The position numbers and the translations under genes were made by a program. From contig NC_092573.1 in the NCBI RefSeq assembly GCF_037975245.1, positions 20,288,265 through 20,350,264 on the forward strand: a stretch of 62,000 nt of DNA. Direction: 5' to 3'. This DNA is from Apostichopus japonicus. Lineage: Eukaryota; Echinodermata; Holothuroidea; Aspidochirotida; Stichopodidae. A model generated the notes under the pieces. It was not told where the DNA came from. It saw nothing but the letters and a program-made list of their open reading frames with translations, and ran no database searches. Positions 12,351-25,678 of the stretch are shown piece after piece (position 1 is the first letter of the stretch; each line of letters opens with the position of its first letter).

Positions 12351-15300
12351 CTTTTTTCCCTTCCTCTGTCGTTTGCCATCAAATTCTAGTCGGACGATAA
12401 TAACCCATATACATTTGAAACAGTACATTCTCTTCTGCGGCTATTTAGTACATATACGTCCCCCAGTGCTAATATAACTGACAGCCGTATCTGTAATATA
12501 CACGTTAACGTATTGCTATACGCCATTTACGATGAAACGCCTCATTACGTCATAACACAAACGGTCAAATACCTGTACACATACAGTCAGTCACCTTACA
12601 AACGTTATAACAGGCACTGATACAGCCATAAGTGTAGTGTCATTGCATACCATTCTGAGAAGGTATAACAAAAAGATAAAAATCGGTGTTGGACTTTTTT
12701 CTTTTCTTTCTTTCTGTCTTTCTTTCATTCTTTTAGTTTCTTTCTTTTTCTCATCACCATTTTTCCTATTGCCTCCGGATGTTAAACGGCCCCTGGCTAA
12801 TGTTAACATATATATCGAAAAATGGTGCTTATGTATACGACAGTGTGCTGTCTCGTTCTCCTGTCCAACTTCTGACATTCGTCAGGCTAAATCGACGATG
12901 AAGAAAGCAGCGTCGATCTTCGGTCATTACTTACGAGGCCGTCAATAAGTGACAACGCGAGATGATCCGCTCCCTAACTTAAACTCGGTTGTAAAAAAAA
13001 AGAAATAGGGAAGAAAGAAAGAAAAGCCAGAAAAAAAGCCCTGCGATATTTCGGCGCAAAAAGCTCAAATTTCTTACGATGTATCAGAAAAGATGCCAAA
13101 AAAAAATGTTTAAAAAATAAAACAATGAGTATGAAAAACGAGAAGGTAGGCTATCTGTCATAAATATAATTGTAATAATGATATTACATAAGTATAATTG
13201 TAATAATGATAGACTCTCCTGTGAGTCTTCACGCCTGAAATTCATGTTCCTTGAAATTATAAAACCACATGCAGACACGGGTTGTCTACAAGGATGCATC
13301 CAAATGGCAAACCTCATATCATGTTTACGGTTATGTGAGAGTCTATAAACTTATAAACATAGTGAATGAATGATTAACTCTGTCAAACTAAATAAAGTAA
13401 GTTTAATGTCCCACAAAAAATTTATCGTCTGCGTAGTTTTCATTAGTGTTTGTAATTACATTTGCAAAGCTTATATGAATTCAACGTCCAATGAACTCTT
13501 ATATGTTGTATCTGTAACTTATAAATATTCATATCATCCTTAATAGACTTATTATAATTATTAAGTTTATATAAGAATCTTAGATTGAGTGAGTACCTCC
13601 TATCTTCCCTTCGGGGGAAAATGAATAATATCATCGAAGACAAACCGAAATAGTAAAAAACTTTTATTGTTGATAATTTACATACATTTACACGAGATCT
13701 TAACACACTTGTTTCTTGTGTCTATTGATTGAATGGTTATGTTTATTCATGTGATGTTTAGCGTGTGCGTGTGTATGTGCGTGTTTGGGGTGGGCTGTGT
13801 GTGTTTGTGGGCGTGTTTCCGTAATTATATTGTTTATGACACAAACCAAATAAAACCCTATACCAATACATTCTGAAATCATCTTCCACTAGTCTACATA
13901 AATCATAATTCCAATCCCCCAATATGCAGCTTTAAGTAACACATGAAACAAATACATGCTAAAACATGATGCTTTTAAACTTGACGTTTAAGGAATGGTT
14001 TCCGTAATCAACTTTGACAAACATTGCTGTATCAATTTACAATGGATAAAAAAGTATGCCATTTAAATGTGCACATATCGCCACATTTTGTGTACACCGA
14101 GCAAATGCTATACATCTTATCGAAGTACACGTCTGACCAATTTGTGGCGAAGAAGTTTATGACACTCGCAGCACGAAATGAAATATGGACATGAGCTGAT
14201 TAATAGTGAACACATTTACACAGACGGAAATCAGAGACAAGTAAAACGAAGACAAACGAAAAAAAGGAGTTAAGTAAATTAACATTGATAAACGGCTTTT
14301 CTACGTGGTTGACACTGTGATAACCTTATACCTGTCTAAACAACTTCATAATAAGAGAAATAGTTTTGAAGAGAAACCAATATAGAGCTACGGTGTTGAA
14401 AGTATAAGCAATTTTGAAGTACAGATGAAAAGGCGCTGAGATTTGTGTATCTGTTTATCTTCAGTGTCTTGCCTGGATATAGTCATTACGCGTGTCGTTT
14501 TTTTTTGTATAGGACATGTTTTGATAAAGAAGTTCTAAGCAAGTTTAAATTAAAGGGGATTCACTGTTCAGTCAACTCTGTAAATTCAGTCGATAGAGTG
14601 CAGTCTCGTCTGATTTATAACGAAATGCGGCGAAACACACGTAAATAATAGTTTGCGTTAATTACAATTTTAATTAGGATCTGGGGATACCTATGCAAAT
14701 TCGTATAATAAAGCAAACATATAACAATTGTTTCGTAAAATTTACTGATGCAGAACCAAAGTCGAGACAGAAAGATAGGTATTAGAAAAATAAAAAATAA
14801 AAATGACTAAACACATTTTCTCATAAAGATATTCTGCTCTTTCTGGTTCTAGCAAACAGAACATTTGCTTATAAGTGTTGACCTTTTCTTTAGTTTACAC
14901 AATTATACGCAAACAGTGAGGTAGGGTATCGGGGAGAGGGGGGGGGGGTAGTGGATCAACTGAATTATTTAAAGCGAAGACTAATATTCATAAAGTGGTA
15001 CGGTTTATATCGCCTTGCCCAATCAGGACTCCAAAACGCTAAAGTGGTAAGTTAATGTCTTGTTTTCTATTTCTCTCGGTTGTTAGGTAGGTGGGGGTGG
15101 GGGGCTAACATGTCTTCAAAAACATTACAAGTTTGCTGCTTCATCGATCCGGATTATACCTCATGTGTTGCAGTTTGAGGTAGGGAGGGGCCCCGAGAGG
15201 ACGGGGTGGGGTGGGGTGTCAAAGACTTAACATCAAATTATGTACTGCTTTTCCTTTCCAATTATCAAATCATTACATGGCACATTCACAATGACATTGA

Positions 15301-16212
15301 ACGCGGATAACCCGATCGTGAATCATATACGAGGCACCGGAAAATAGCTTGTTTTATTTTTCGTCTGCGCAAGCGCAATATGTATTATTAAAGAAGAGAC
15401 AAACACAAGCATCATATATGTTTTATTCCCAAGTCGGAAGAGAACACTCACTGATAAAACTGTTCCCAACCCCAAAAGTCTCTGCGGAATACTTTGCTCT
15501 TTTCCGTCTGTCTACTAATGTTTCCTGAATTTATAGTTTAGAATGGCAATCATTGCCGAACAACTCCCTAAAAATTGATAAAATATTGCATGATGGACTA
15601 TCAAGAAAAATAAAATAATGTACTGCAAAAAAACGTAAACCCCAATCGTTAGTAAAGTTGGTTGTGAGTAATAGTGAAGTTCATGGTATTTTTTATGGCA
15701 GCTTATGAAACGTTGCAGAGCCGTTTTTTATCAGTAAATGTAACTCATTTAATATATAGAAGCCATATACAAACACGAATATATGGGACGTGGAAATGCC
15801 GGTCAATTGCTGTTATACTTTCACAGAAAGATATTACCAGAATGTACTTTTCCACGGTGGATTTGTTTATATATAGTTATCGTGGGTAAATATATGTCTC
15901 TGTCAACGCGAACTATACCTATACATATATCTTGCAAATTTGGTTGGAATTTTCACCATACATCATTTGGATTTTCATGACAGATTGTAACTAGGTGTAG
16001 GCTAATGTGGATATAAGAAACTGGACAAAATTAGTCGTTATTGTAATGTCTACTATAAGTGGTGCTATATATAATGAAACCTTGTTTAAAGGGAATATTT
16101 ATTGAAGATATAAACTTGAAAAGGTTCCGTGTACCGTGTGTATTTGACTGTAGCCTATATATGAAGTGAACCTAGTGTGTAAAGATATACACGAGTAAGT
16201 TGTTAGTTGTTT

Positions 16213-16213
16213 G

Positions 16214-16291
<78 letters not shown>

Positions 16292-16300
16292 CATATATAT
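16213..16300 (+). repeat. (TA)n microsatellite with CA ends
   Basis: TA run bordered by TACATA and TACACATACATA. Confidence 0.97.
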
Positions 16301-18179
16301 GCCACGAAGAAAGAATTTGTAGCTATTCAAGCTATAAGTTTGAGGGTTCAATGTAACCATCTTTTTTCTCTCATGCAATAATAATAATCGTTACGTGTAC
16401 ATTGTACCTCGTTAGACTGTTCAAATTCCATTTCAAATAACCAAGATCATTTGTTGGATATTTGAATTAGTGTTCCGTTTAAGCTTACGGCATTTCATGA
16501 AATGCCATAATCAGGATAACGTGATATGCGCGACACAATATATCAGAGTAAAACTGTTGTAATTAATCGCTAATTACTACACCGACGTTTGAGTGAAAAT
16601 TTATTGGATGGTGGTTTTGTTTAATCAGAAGTAATCGTATAAAGTTAGGTAATATAATCAGTATATTTAGTCAAGAAAAAGGGCCCGTAGACAGCTATTC
16701 TGAGTTGGAGGGCACCTTAAGGAAGGGTACAGAAGAAAAAAAAAGAAAGAAATAAGAAAACAGAACGGTTTTAAAAATAAATGAGATCTTCAAGCCTGCA
16801 TGCCATTGACCTCCCTGTTATGTGATAGAGGGTAGGCTAAGTGCATGCATATATAAAGTGTGATAGGCCTATAGGTAAAGTGTTACTGTTTGATGTAAAG
16901 CAGTGATATGACAGTCTTATTCGATAGCACGAGGAATAGTTACTTGCTATCTTTTAAAACCTTTCCGGGATACCGAAACATATGTCCCTGGCTACCATTT
17001 TCGTTGATCACAAACAGGAAATATACAAATATTTGCTATCTTAGTTTGCTAATTTTATCGACGTTTCGATAATTAAATGATCGCTCCCGTGTCTTATATT
17101 AATTGACCTTGTATATGTTCTTACAATGTCACGTGATCATCAGCAATGATGTACGACTATTAAGATCGATGGTGAGGAGTTAAGGCTTATTGGTCTATAG
17201 ATCGTCCAACCATGTGTGTAGGGTCCAATTTGCAAATATTAGCAGAGGCTTTACAAGGGTCATATTACTATCATGCTATATCACAGTAAAGTCACATGAT
17301 GAATCGCATCATGATGGTAGACTTCTCTGAGAGGGTGACTTTATTTATAATTATATATACCTCTAAAATCATGAACACAATTGTGTTCAACAAAACAACA
17401 GATTGAGGCTGAGGGTTGGGGGCGATGGGGTGTCGGAGGAGGGGTCGGCTAAGGGTAAAGAGAATAAAAAAACTGTACGGCCTTATGGGACCTTCATAAG
17501 CAACATTTTTTCCTTCTTTTACCCGCCCTTTGCAATTGTTTTCCCTATATTCTTGGCCAGGTTTATTAAGGGTACCTAACATGGAATCCTTCAATAATAA
17601 AAATAAAAATAAAAATTGAGAGCTAAACTGCCGATATGGCGTAACTATCGTGTTACCAGAAATATGCGTAAACCAATGTGTATTCTTACATTATGGTAGT
17701 CCAGCCAGTTAGGACAATTTCCTAATGCTAATACCTCTCTAAACTGTTCTCCAATATCATGCTTCAAATCACTACTATTGACAGTACAAACAGTTCCTAA
17801 CCTTGATCTGATAGAAACATGATATTCATACTGCTCGTACTGACAATACGAGTGCTCTGAAGCAGGACATGACACTACAGTATAGAAACAATAATTGTCC
17901 CAACTGGGTGGGTGGTCGCGTAACGTTATGAATATTCATGATGGCAAATACACGTCATTTAATTAAGACCAGGATTTACCTTGTCGTTGAAGTTGTTAAA
18001 TAGTTTAATTGGTTGCCATCGATGAGCAAAAATTAAAGGATTAAAAGCTCTAACATAGGGAAAACCTTTACAGTGAGTTGACGAAAGGGCCAATTGCATT
18101 TCTGTTCTATTCTCTGATGAGCCAATAAAGTACTGTCCAAGCTCAAATTAAACTTTAGATTAAATATAAATGTTATATC

Positions 18180-18186
<7 letters not shown>

Positions 18187-18231
<45 letters not shown>
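18187..18231 (+). repeat. (TA)n microsatellite
   Basis: Pure TA run of about 45 bp. Confidence 0.97.
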
Positions 18232-18233
<2 letters not shown>

Positions 18234-19523
18234 CTCGATGAGCACATGATTCTTGCAATTTTATGTGACTCGGTCTGTAAAGTTATTCGTAAAATCCTCA
18301 ATGAGATAATTTTTTACATATCATTTCCAAACCAAACGTATATCAAGGCAAACTCAGTTGTATAGATATGTCCTCTTAGAATGAATCTTAATAGGGACAA
18401 ATGACACATTTTCTTCTTTTTGAAACTAACAACACAATTGTCTATAGCCATTGCACACCCTGAGGTCTTGAATATATATGTTATAATATGTCAGGGAAAT
18501 TAAAATTTCTGCTGCGTTTTATTCAAGCCTTTGGCGTTGAAAAATGACAAACCAATTGATTAAACAGTGGTTATATTATGTGGAAAATTGTGGGAGGCAT
18601 GAAGGTTTCAATAAGCTAAAAGGAAACATTGGTACAATAATATCAAATATGAAAGAAATTCTATAAATAGTGCAGTAATTATCTACACGCATAAACGAAA
18701 ACAAATAAATCCAAAACAGAATTCCCAGCCATGTCTCAGACATGCATGTCATTGTTTGTTCGTAAATGTCAGTAGCAGAAAAGAGTCTCATTCCCCCAAT
18801 TTCTTCGCAAATAGCACCTTTTGATATGACAGTAAATTACTAGACGACTGCTGCATATTCATGTGGCAACAAAGAAGAAAACAGAAGCCAAAAAATCAAC
18901 TAAAAACAAAATAAAAAAAATATTAAGAAAGGTGTAAAGGTTCTTGTTGAGCTTCTGAATATTGCTTTTTCACCACTAAGCAGCTGAAGGGAGTCTGAAA
19001 TTCTGAAAGAGACTAATTCTTGTCACTGATTGGTTGAAAAGTATGCTACCAGCTGTTTATGACGATATCATCAACTGGGTATGACGTCAGTCACTGTGTG
19101 AAATGTGAATGTGATGTCACTGAAGCAATCCATCTCACTTACCTGCAAATGCAAGAAAGTGGAAATAAAGCAAGACATAAAAATGTGTGAGAGAGAGAGA
19201 CAGAGAGAAAGAACGAAACTGTCGAATAGATCATGAAGACGATGTAAGAAAGTCCTCAAGTTAAACCACTCAAATTTATTACTCGATATCAGGCAAAATT
19301 AAAACGAAGGGAAGATTTATGATTCAATCCATGGATGCAAAACGTTGAGCGGCATTCAGTTGATTTGACATAAAGAAATTAACAGTACTTTGCCGCTCTA
19401 CCTTTTGTGCCTGAGCTGTATATATTGTTATCTATATATATATATATATATATTGAATGTGTAGCAAGTGGTATGACAGATATATAGTAAATCAATAAAG
19501 AATAACACACCAGAAAAATTCCA

Positions 19524-19565
19524 CTTCACGACCGGTTTCGTCCTTTTGGGACTCATCAGGCGAAG
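19524..19565 (-). ncRNA. Hammerhead ribozyme (Penelope/retrozyme-like minimal type I fold), copy 1
   Basis: Read on the minus strand, the 42 bases form every part of a hammerhead. Helix I pairs CUUCGC with GUGAAG. The invariant CUGAUGA follows, then helix II GUCC-CAAAA-GGAC, then GAAA. A two-base-pair helix III (CC/GG) follows, then the UC cleavage site before GUGAAG. The short palindromic ACCGGU helix III matches the minimal ribozymes known from Penelope-like elements and retrozymes, which work best as dimers. Predicted cut: between 19530 and 19529. It sits immediately 3' of a tRNA-like block. Confidence 0.85.
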
Positions 19566-19628
19566 GTAGGCATCGAACCCCGGATCATCGTGTCACGAAC
19601 CTAAGCCCGTACCACTCGACCACAGTGA
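19566..19628 (-). ncRNA. tRNA-like block with A and B boxes (Pol III promoter-like), copy 1
   Basis: On the minus strand TGGTCGAGTGGTA resembles an A box, and GGGGTTCGATGCC downstream is an excellent B box. The cloverleaf is not complete, so this is a tRNA-derived SINE head or a degenerate tRNA rather than a working tRNA. It runs straight into the hammerhead ribozyme. Confidence 0.6.
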
Positions 19629-19872
19629 TTCTACTGGTGTGTTAAAGCGTATAAATTGGCTTTGAATAACTGTCATTAAGGGCGTATTACCCAAGTATTA
19701 AGATTGTACAGAGTGCACCCCTGGCGCTTTGAATCTGACAATCTTTACACTGCACTCGTCGTGAAGTGGAATTTTTCTGGTGTGTTATTCTTTATTGATT
19801 TACTATATATATATATATATATATGGGTTACGGGTTGGATAAGTAAGCTTCACTATTAATTTCCCTTAACAC

Positions 19873-20208
19873 CAGTGGCGGAGCTAGGGGTATTGTTCAG
19901 GGGGGGGGGCGAGAATGGTCTGTATGGGCACTTTCGACACTATCTAAGCAGAGCGCCACCACAGGTTGGTGCGGAGCGCACGGAATTTTTTTGAGTAAAG
20001 ATACTCCCTAGATCGCCGGAAATTACCCTTTCCGGGCCTTGCTTATTTGTGACAAATGTCAATAGGTAGATGAGAGCGCAATAAAAATGTCGATAATCGC
20101 GAATAAGTAAAGAGTGGTAAAAAGCTGAAAAGGGCGCCAGCAGTCCATTTGTGTCCGTCATGGGAGCATCCGCCCCCCCCCCCTGATTGTATGGACGCTC
20201 CGCCACTG
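19873..20208. mobile_element. hAT MITE (336 bp)
   Basis: A perfect 12-bp terminal inverted repeat CAGTGGCGGAGC, flanked by cttaacac (19865-19872) and ctcaacac (20209-20216), 7 of 8 identical. The left interior carries a GCGCCACC...GGTTGGTGC hairpin also found in the elements at 25.4 and 26.1 kb. Confidence 0.88.
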
Positions 20209-21280
20209 CTCAACACCGATTATAACTTATTATATATATGATATCAATGTCAATTCTCGTTACTCCTGTTCTGATCTGATTTTATGCTTTCAAGGTAACT
20301 GTTACAAACATATAGCTGCTCCATTGCAGTATATATAGGATCCCTATATAAGTAACAATACGGTCTTTAAACTCAATTATATTATTTACTTCATGTTCAT
20401 GATTTCTTGAATATAAATCGTTGCTTTTACATGTCTCCGTGAAGGTACTTATGCCAAATCAACCGGCGGTAATAACATACGTTAGGCCAGTGGAAGACTA
20501 TGCCTTTATTTTGTATGTATAATTTATAGAAATTGCCTCCACTGTCACAGGAGAGATTAAATTAATATTTTGGCCCCAACACGAAAAACCCTTTTTGCTG
20601 AAAATAGCTATAATTGCTATAAGCTAGGCCTTGAGCTGAATGAAAATTAGTTGGTGCGTCTGAGAGTTCAACATGACACGTTTTCTCTCAAAAGCACATA
20701 TTTTGTTTGTTGTTCTTAGATTAGTAGTATCAGTTATTGTTTTTTTTTTATTGTAGGTACGACTTAACTTGAAGCATAAATAAGAGATGGAATTCATAAG
20801 AATGTGATTCCTAACAAATTTTATTCCTCGTTGATGTTGCAGAAGTGACCCTTTTTTTTAAAAGTTATTTCATTAAAAAATAAAGACGAAATTACAGTTA
20901 CCATTACTGTTGGGAATTTATACGCTATAGTAATATTATGCTTATGGTAAGCAATTGCCACCTATTGCTAGAGAGGCTTTCGACACATGCAATGCATCCC
21001 TGCTATACCGGACACCGACTTAAAATACAACCCTAGTATCATAAAATTGATGGAAATTTTTCTCGGCTGCCGGGTTCCATTATTATTTTGAAAATTTATT
21101 AAAGAGAAGACTATGCAGGTATATAGAATTTCAAATTTATTGGACAGGAAGCTGCTCAGAAATGAGTTATACTGGGAAATAACGTTCATAGCCATCTTCA
21201 TCAGATGAACATGCAGTACCTCATGGGCAAAAGTTTTGATCCTCAGTAACAATAAATGTTATCAAGTTGATGGATTAAGT

Positions 21281-21359
21281 ATTTATATATCTATATATAT
21301 ATATAAATATATATATATATATCTTTATATATATATATATATATTTATTTATATATATA

Positions 21360-21434
<75 letters not shown>

Positions 21435-21563
21435 GTATATATATATACATATATATATATGTATATATATTTATATATATATATATATATACATAGATAT
21501 ATATATATATATATAAATATATATATAAATAAATATATATATTTATATATATATATTTATATA

Positions 21564-21655
<92 letters not shown>

Positions 21656-21660
21656 TATAT

Positions 21661-21703
<43 letters not shown>
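21281..21703 (+). repeat. 420-bp (TA)n with TTTA and TACA interruptions
   Basis: Interrupted TA repeat. The interruptions suggest an old array. Confidence 0.98.
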
Positions 21704-23167
21704 CATCGCGTTATCTTCTATTCCCTAATGTGCCTTGCATAACACATTCAAATATAACTGCTTATAATCATAACTTTCTTAATTTTTTTTTTAAATTTAG
21801 GACTAGACCAACTCCCTATATTTGATGACAACCGTACACCTCTTTTTCAGTTTTCAGTTTATATAACTGGTCCTTGAAGAATACCGTTATATAATCAAGT
21901 ATGAAAAATCGGAGGGCTTATCGAACAACACAATTAATCATGAACAATTGTAAACACTAATAATTAAGGGACGTCCGTAACCATAGTTACATCTAAGCGC
22001 GACGGTATTGTAGTACAATTTGCTCGCAGCGGTTGCTATAGAAAGAGGGTATTTTTACGTAATGCGTGATGGTTAAGACAATATGGCCTAAACTTTACGT
22101 GCATGCATATGGAAGCAAGAGTATGAAAACAGAAAACACACAAAAAGTGTACTAAAAAAGAAGCAATTATTCACAGAAAATTCGCCGCTCCCCAGCAACC
22201 ACAGAAAAGGATTGTAATGACCATCTGACCAAGGGGGATATTTAAAGGTGAACGGGCCACACTGGATGTTATTTTTTCCTTTTCTCTTTGGTTAAAACAA
22301 TACCGTAGGCTTATTAGTAACCGCAGAGTCTTTTGCACAAGAAACATTAAATTTTGTGGAGTCTGTGACTGCGAATTCCGAGTCTTCTACGTTGGGAACT
22401 GGGCCGCTATTCTATGAGGTAACGCTTACTCCCTCTATTAATGGTTAATACAAATAATGCACAGTCATAGACAAAAACCGATCTGTAGAGCTAGGGTGAG
22501 GGTGTGGAGAAGGTCTCTTTGAGCTCGTAGGGAAGTTTGACCGTCGTTTTCGGCTCAACTTTTGCGGACCGTGTACGATGTAAATACGTCATTTCCGGTT
22601 GAACATACATTCACTTAAATTGTAAGCGTCTTGTGCATTGTACAAGAGGATAATGCGTACACTTTCTCATGTGATGATTCTGATGGGAAGTGGTTTATAT
22701 GGTAATGTACGTAGTGCAGAGGTGGGGGGGGGGCGAGGGCATTGATTGTGCTACCACCATGGGTATAAAAACTTCACAAGTTTCATGACACATATATTAT
22801 GTCCTCCGGAAATAACTGAAGTGCTCACCCCCCCTCCTCCCCCCCACCGAAATCTGGCTACTGTCCTGTAGTACTGGAATACAACCATGCATTATGTTTA
22901 GAGCAGCTGTTTTGAGTATAAACATAAATAGTGCCACATGTATCCAATCTTAAACAACGCTAAGGTTGGAATTGATTAAAACTTGTAATCAACCCTCCAC
23001 AAGTCGACAAATTTGGACAAATCTTAAACCAGTTCAAAATATATAATACGGATCTTTTTTGCTCCAAAGGAGATTATAATTAGTATCATAGTTAAAACGT
23101 TTCCTAAAATTTTGGCTACATTGCTTTAAATGAGGGTTAAACAGCCAATTTTCTTTACCTCATTTTT

Positions 23168-23207
23168 GGCGGGGGTGGGGTGGGGGTGGGGTGGGGGTGG
23201 GGTGGGG
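23168..23207 (+). repeat. G-run repeat with G-quadruplex potential
   Basis: Seven or more runs of four to five G separated by single T, more than the four runs needed for an intramolecular quadruplex. A similar G-run array lies at 44585-44612. Confidence 0.85.
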
Positions 23208-25678
23208 CTTTAAAGCATCGAAAACAGAAACAAGCCTCGCAAAAGTGCCTAAAGTAGTATTCAATTCATTACGAAGTACTACATTCCAAAATTACAGCAG
23301 CGAGTTCTTGAAACAGAAGCTGAGATTTCCATTTATAGTTCTACCTTCAAGTGAATATATATGCTTCAGGCGTCTCTTCTTTGGGTGTAGACTAACGAAT
23401 AGCGACACATAGTGTAGAAAGCCAAAGCGCATATTTCTTAACCTTGGCCTTGCAAGACAGAGGTTAGACCCCTTTTTGTCTTCGTAGATAACCATCTTAT
23501 GAGGTAAACATGTCAATATCTGCATAAATTTCCATAGTTGTGATTCATCTCGATACTAAGATCCCTGTATGTAATAGATACAGTGTTATAGTCAATGTAT
23601 ATATGCGAACCTTAGAGCGTCAGAACAATAAAAACAATAAGAACAAAAAGAACAAAGGATACAGATTCATGGTCGTATCGAGGCCGATTTTGTTTACACG
23701 GGGGAGGGGGGGGGGTTTAGGGGGGAAGCAAGATAACTTTGCTCGAGGAAAAGGATCGAAAAATCCCTACATTATATTCAGCAAACTTCAAAGTACGCGC
23801 AATTATTATCACATGTTCTTATAGGCGCCACTTGTCAGGAAAATATCACACGGTATAGGCTGAGATGGAGGAAAGTAGGGGACAGTTGCGTGCTGTTGGG
23901 GTTCGTGAGGTCCTCTTAGCCCCCCATCTCATATACACCAATGTATTTGTTACAGATAGATGTGTATAATAACTAGTTATAACTGCTAATGATATCTTTA
24001 GAAGACGACTAAATCCGTTACTGTACTATATAGACTATGCGTGGGTGTATCATGATGTCTCCTCAATACCCACAAAACAAGAGTTTTTATCATCGGTATC
24101 TAACTAAAACTACATTATCAGAAACCGTACTTAGCTATAGTGTAGAATCTGGAACATTCATGCTTTCCTCCTATGTACATGGAAACATAATCCTGATAGG
24201 GTTTCTCGGCAATATATCGTATTCCCATTAAATATTAATAAGACCATGAGCCTTTAACACATTCGCGTTTGAACGTGCGGTGTATGATGTCGAACAAGAT
24301 CCCTATATATATTTCTAGTTATAGATGTATATATATATATATACCTGTGAGTAGCTCCACCCAGCCGATCCAGGGTTCTTGGCCTAAGATGTTGTATTGT
24401 AATTGGCCAGAGAATGAAGATGAACACAAAATAAATCCAGAGAGGTGATGGTCTTTTTAACAGCGATATATTGAGAAGAAAACTTCTTACAGTATAGGTT
24501 GAGTGTGTTGTATACTGGATTTGTTGTACAAACGTGAGGCTACGTGGCCCTGAAGCCTAATATCAAGAATGTTTTTTCCACAGCAAGCAAAGTAGACTGT
24601 CCTGTCCCTCCCAGGTAATGCATTTGATAGAAATCCCTTAACAATACTTGGAAATACCACATTGTGTACAAATAATGAACTTTACCTTACAAATTAGCTT
24701 AAGACATAATACACAAATACTACAGTGCATTCATACACCACCCCCAAACAATTGTACTCATTTACAGAGATGAATGTGAGTATCCCTAGAAAATATCACA
24801 TGTGTTGCAATCCCAGGATTAGCCTGATACCAGCACATGCCGGTCCATATAGGAGCAGCCCCAAAAGCCATAATCTACCAACAATTACAACTGGTTTACT
24901 TTATGCCAGGAGAGATAACCCCTATATAATTCCAAGGGGATCTAAACTACCACAATGGTTCCACACCGTCCACACAGACTGACTCCCATTGCTCCACAAC
25001 TTTACAGTTACAGTTACAATATATGACTTCCTTGCTATCCAACGGAATGCATGAATTTAAGTTACTTGACCATCGAAAAATTTCTCTTTTGCAAAGTCAA
25101 ATCTCATGTACTGATGAAGAAAAGATCCTTTATCTTTTTTGCAATGGCTTCCAACGGAACGTGGTCACCAACGAATATTTGAATGAAGTGGTTGAAACCA
25201 TCTCATAACGAGATACTTGTATTTAGAGCTTAATATAAATATTTGAAATATACGGCGTTTTCTATGGACTATAGCGATCGGGTTACTATCGCCATAATGG
25301 AGGGAACATACATGAACAGAAGCAGGGGCGTCAATCCGATTTGAAACGTGGGGGGGGGGGACGGAATCGATTCGAGTATTCCGGCCGTAAGTACTATCTA
25401 AGCGGAGCGCCACCATCGGTTGGCGCGCAGCGTACAAGAAAATTTTTCTTCTGGCAGACCCCTCAGATTGCAGGAAACGGCACTTCCCGTGCATTATGGC
25501 AGAAAGCATCACCCCTAAAATTGATAAAAATTTCCGGCAATTTTTTATTTTGGGAAATATTCTCGAAGGAAGTGATCGCCATTTATTCCTAAGTTTACCA
25601 TTCCTCGTCTCCCAGAAGCGCCCAACATTTAAGATATCGAAACATTTTCGTGTTGGCTGATCCATGATCACCGCCCAT

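Larger units (their letters stand above)
12347..19454. other. No gene seen
   Basis: Seven kb without a supportable exon. It contains two TA tracts and a perfect 18-bp palindrome GGCATTTCATGAAATGCC near 16488. It may include 5' regulatory sequence or non-coding exons of the receptor gene, but nothing shows this. Confidence 0.5.
19455..19809 (-). mobile_element. Non-autonomous ribozyme-bearing retroelement, copy 1, with 52-bp inverted arms
   Basis: About 350 bp homologous to the element at 29222-29600. The minus-strand order is a unique segment, the tRNA-like block, the hammerhead and a 3' segment. The ends at 19481-19532 and 19758-19809 are inverted copies of each other over 52 bp. A transcript could therefore fold into a long hairpin with the ribozyme partly inside one arm. 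The element is embedded in TA microsatellite on both sides. No reading frame. Confidence 0.75.
20217..25314. other. No gene seen
   Basis: Apart from the long TA tract and G-runs, I see no exon or named repeat. The stretch 24340-25020 has a more even base composition and may be an unrecognised repeat. Confidence 0.5.

Noticed and set aside
19566-19628. Functional tRNA gene
   Set aside because: A and B boxes are present but the acceptor and T-arm stems cannot form properly; the unit is repeated with decay at 29333-29396, as for a SINE head.
25165-25671. 168-codon minus-strand frame, the longest of its kind in this part
   Set aside because: It overlaps the left end of the 25323 hAT element; part of its peptide recurs at 26045-26263 because both lie over the shared subterminal hairpin repeat, not because of a protein family.
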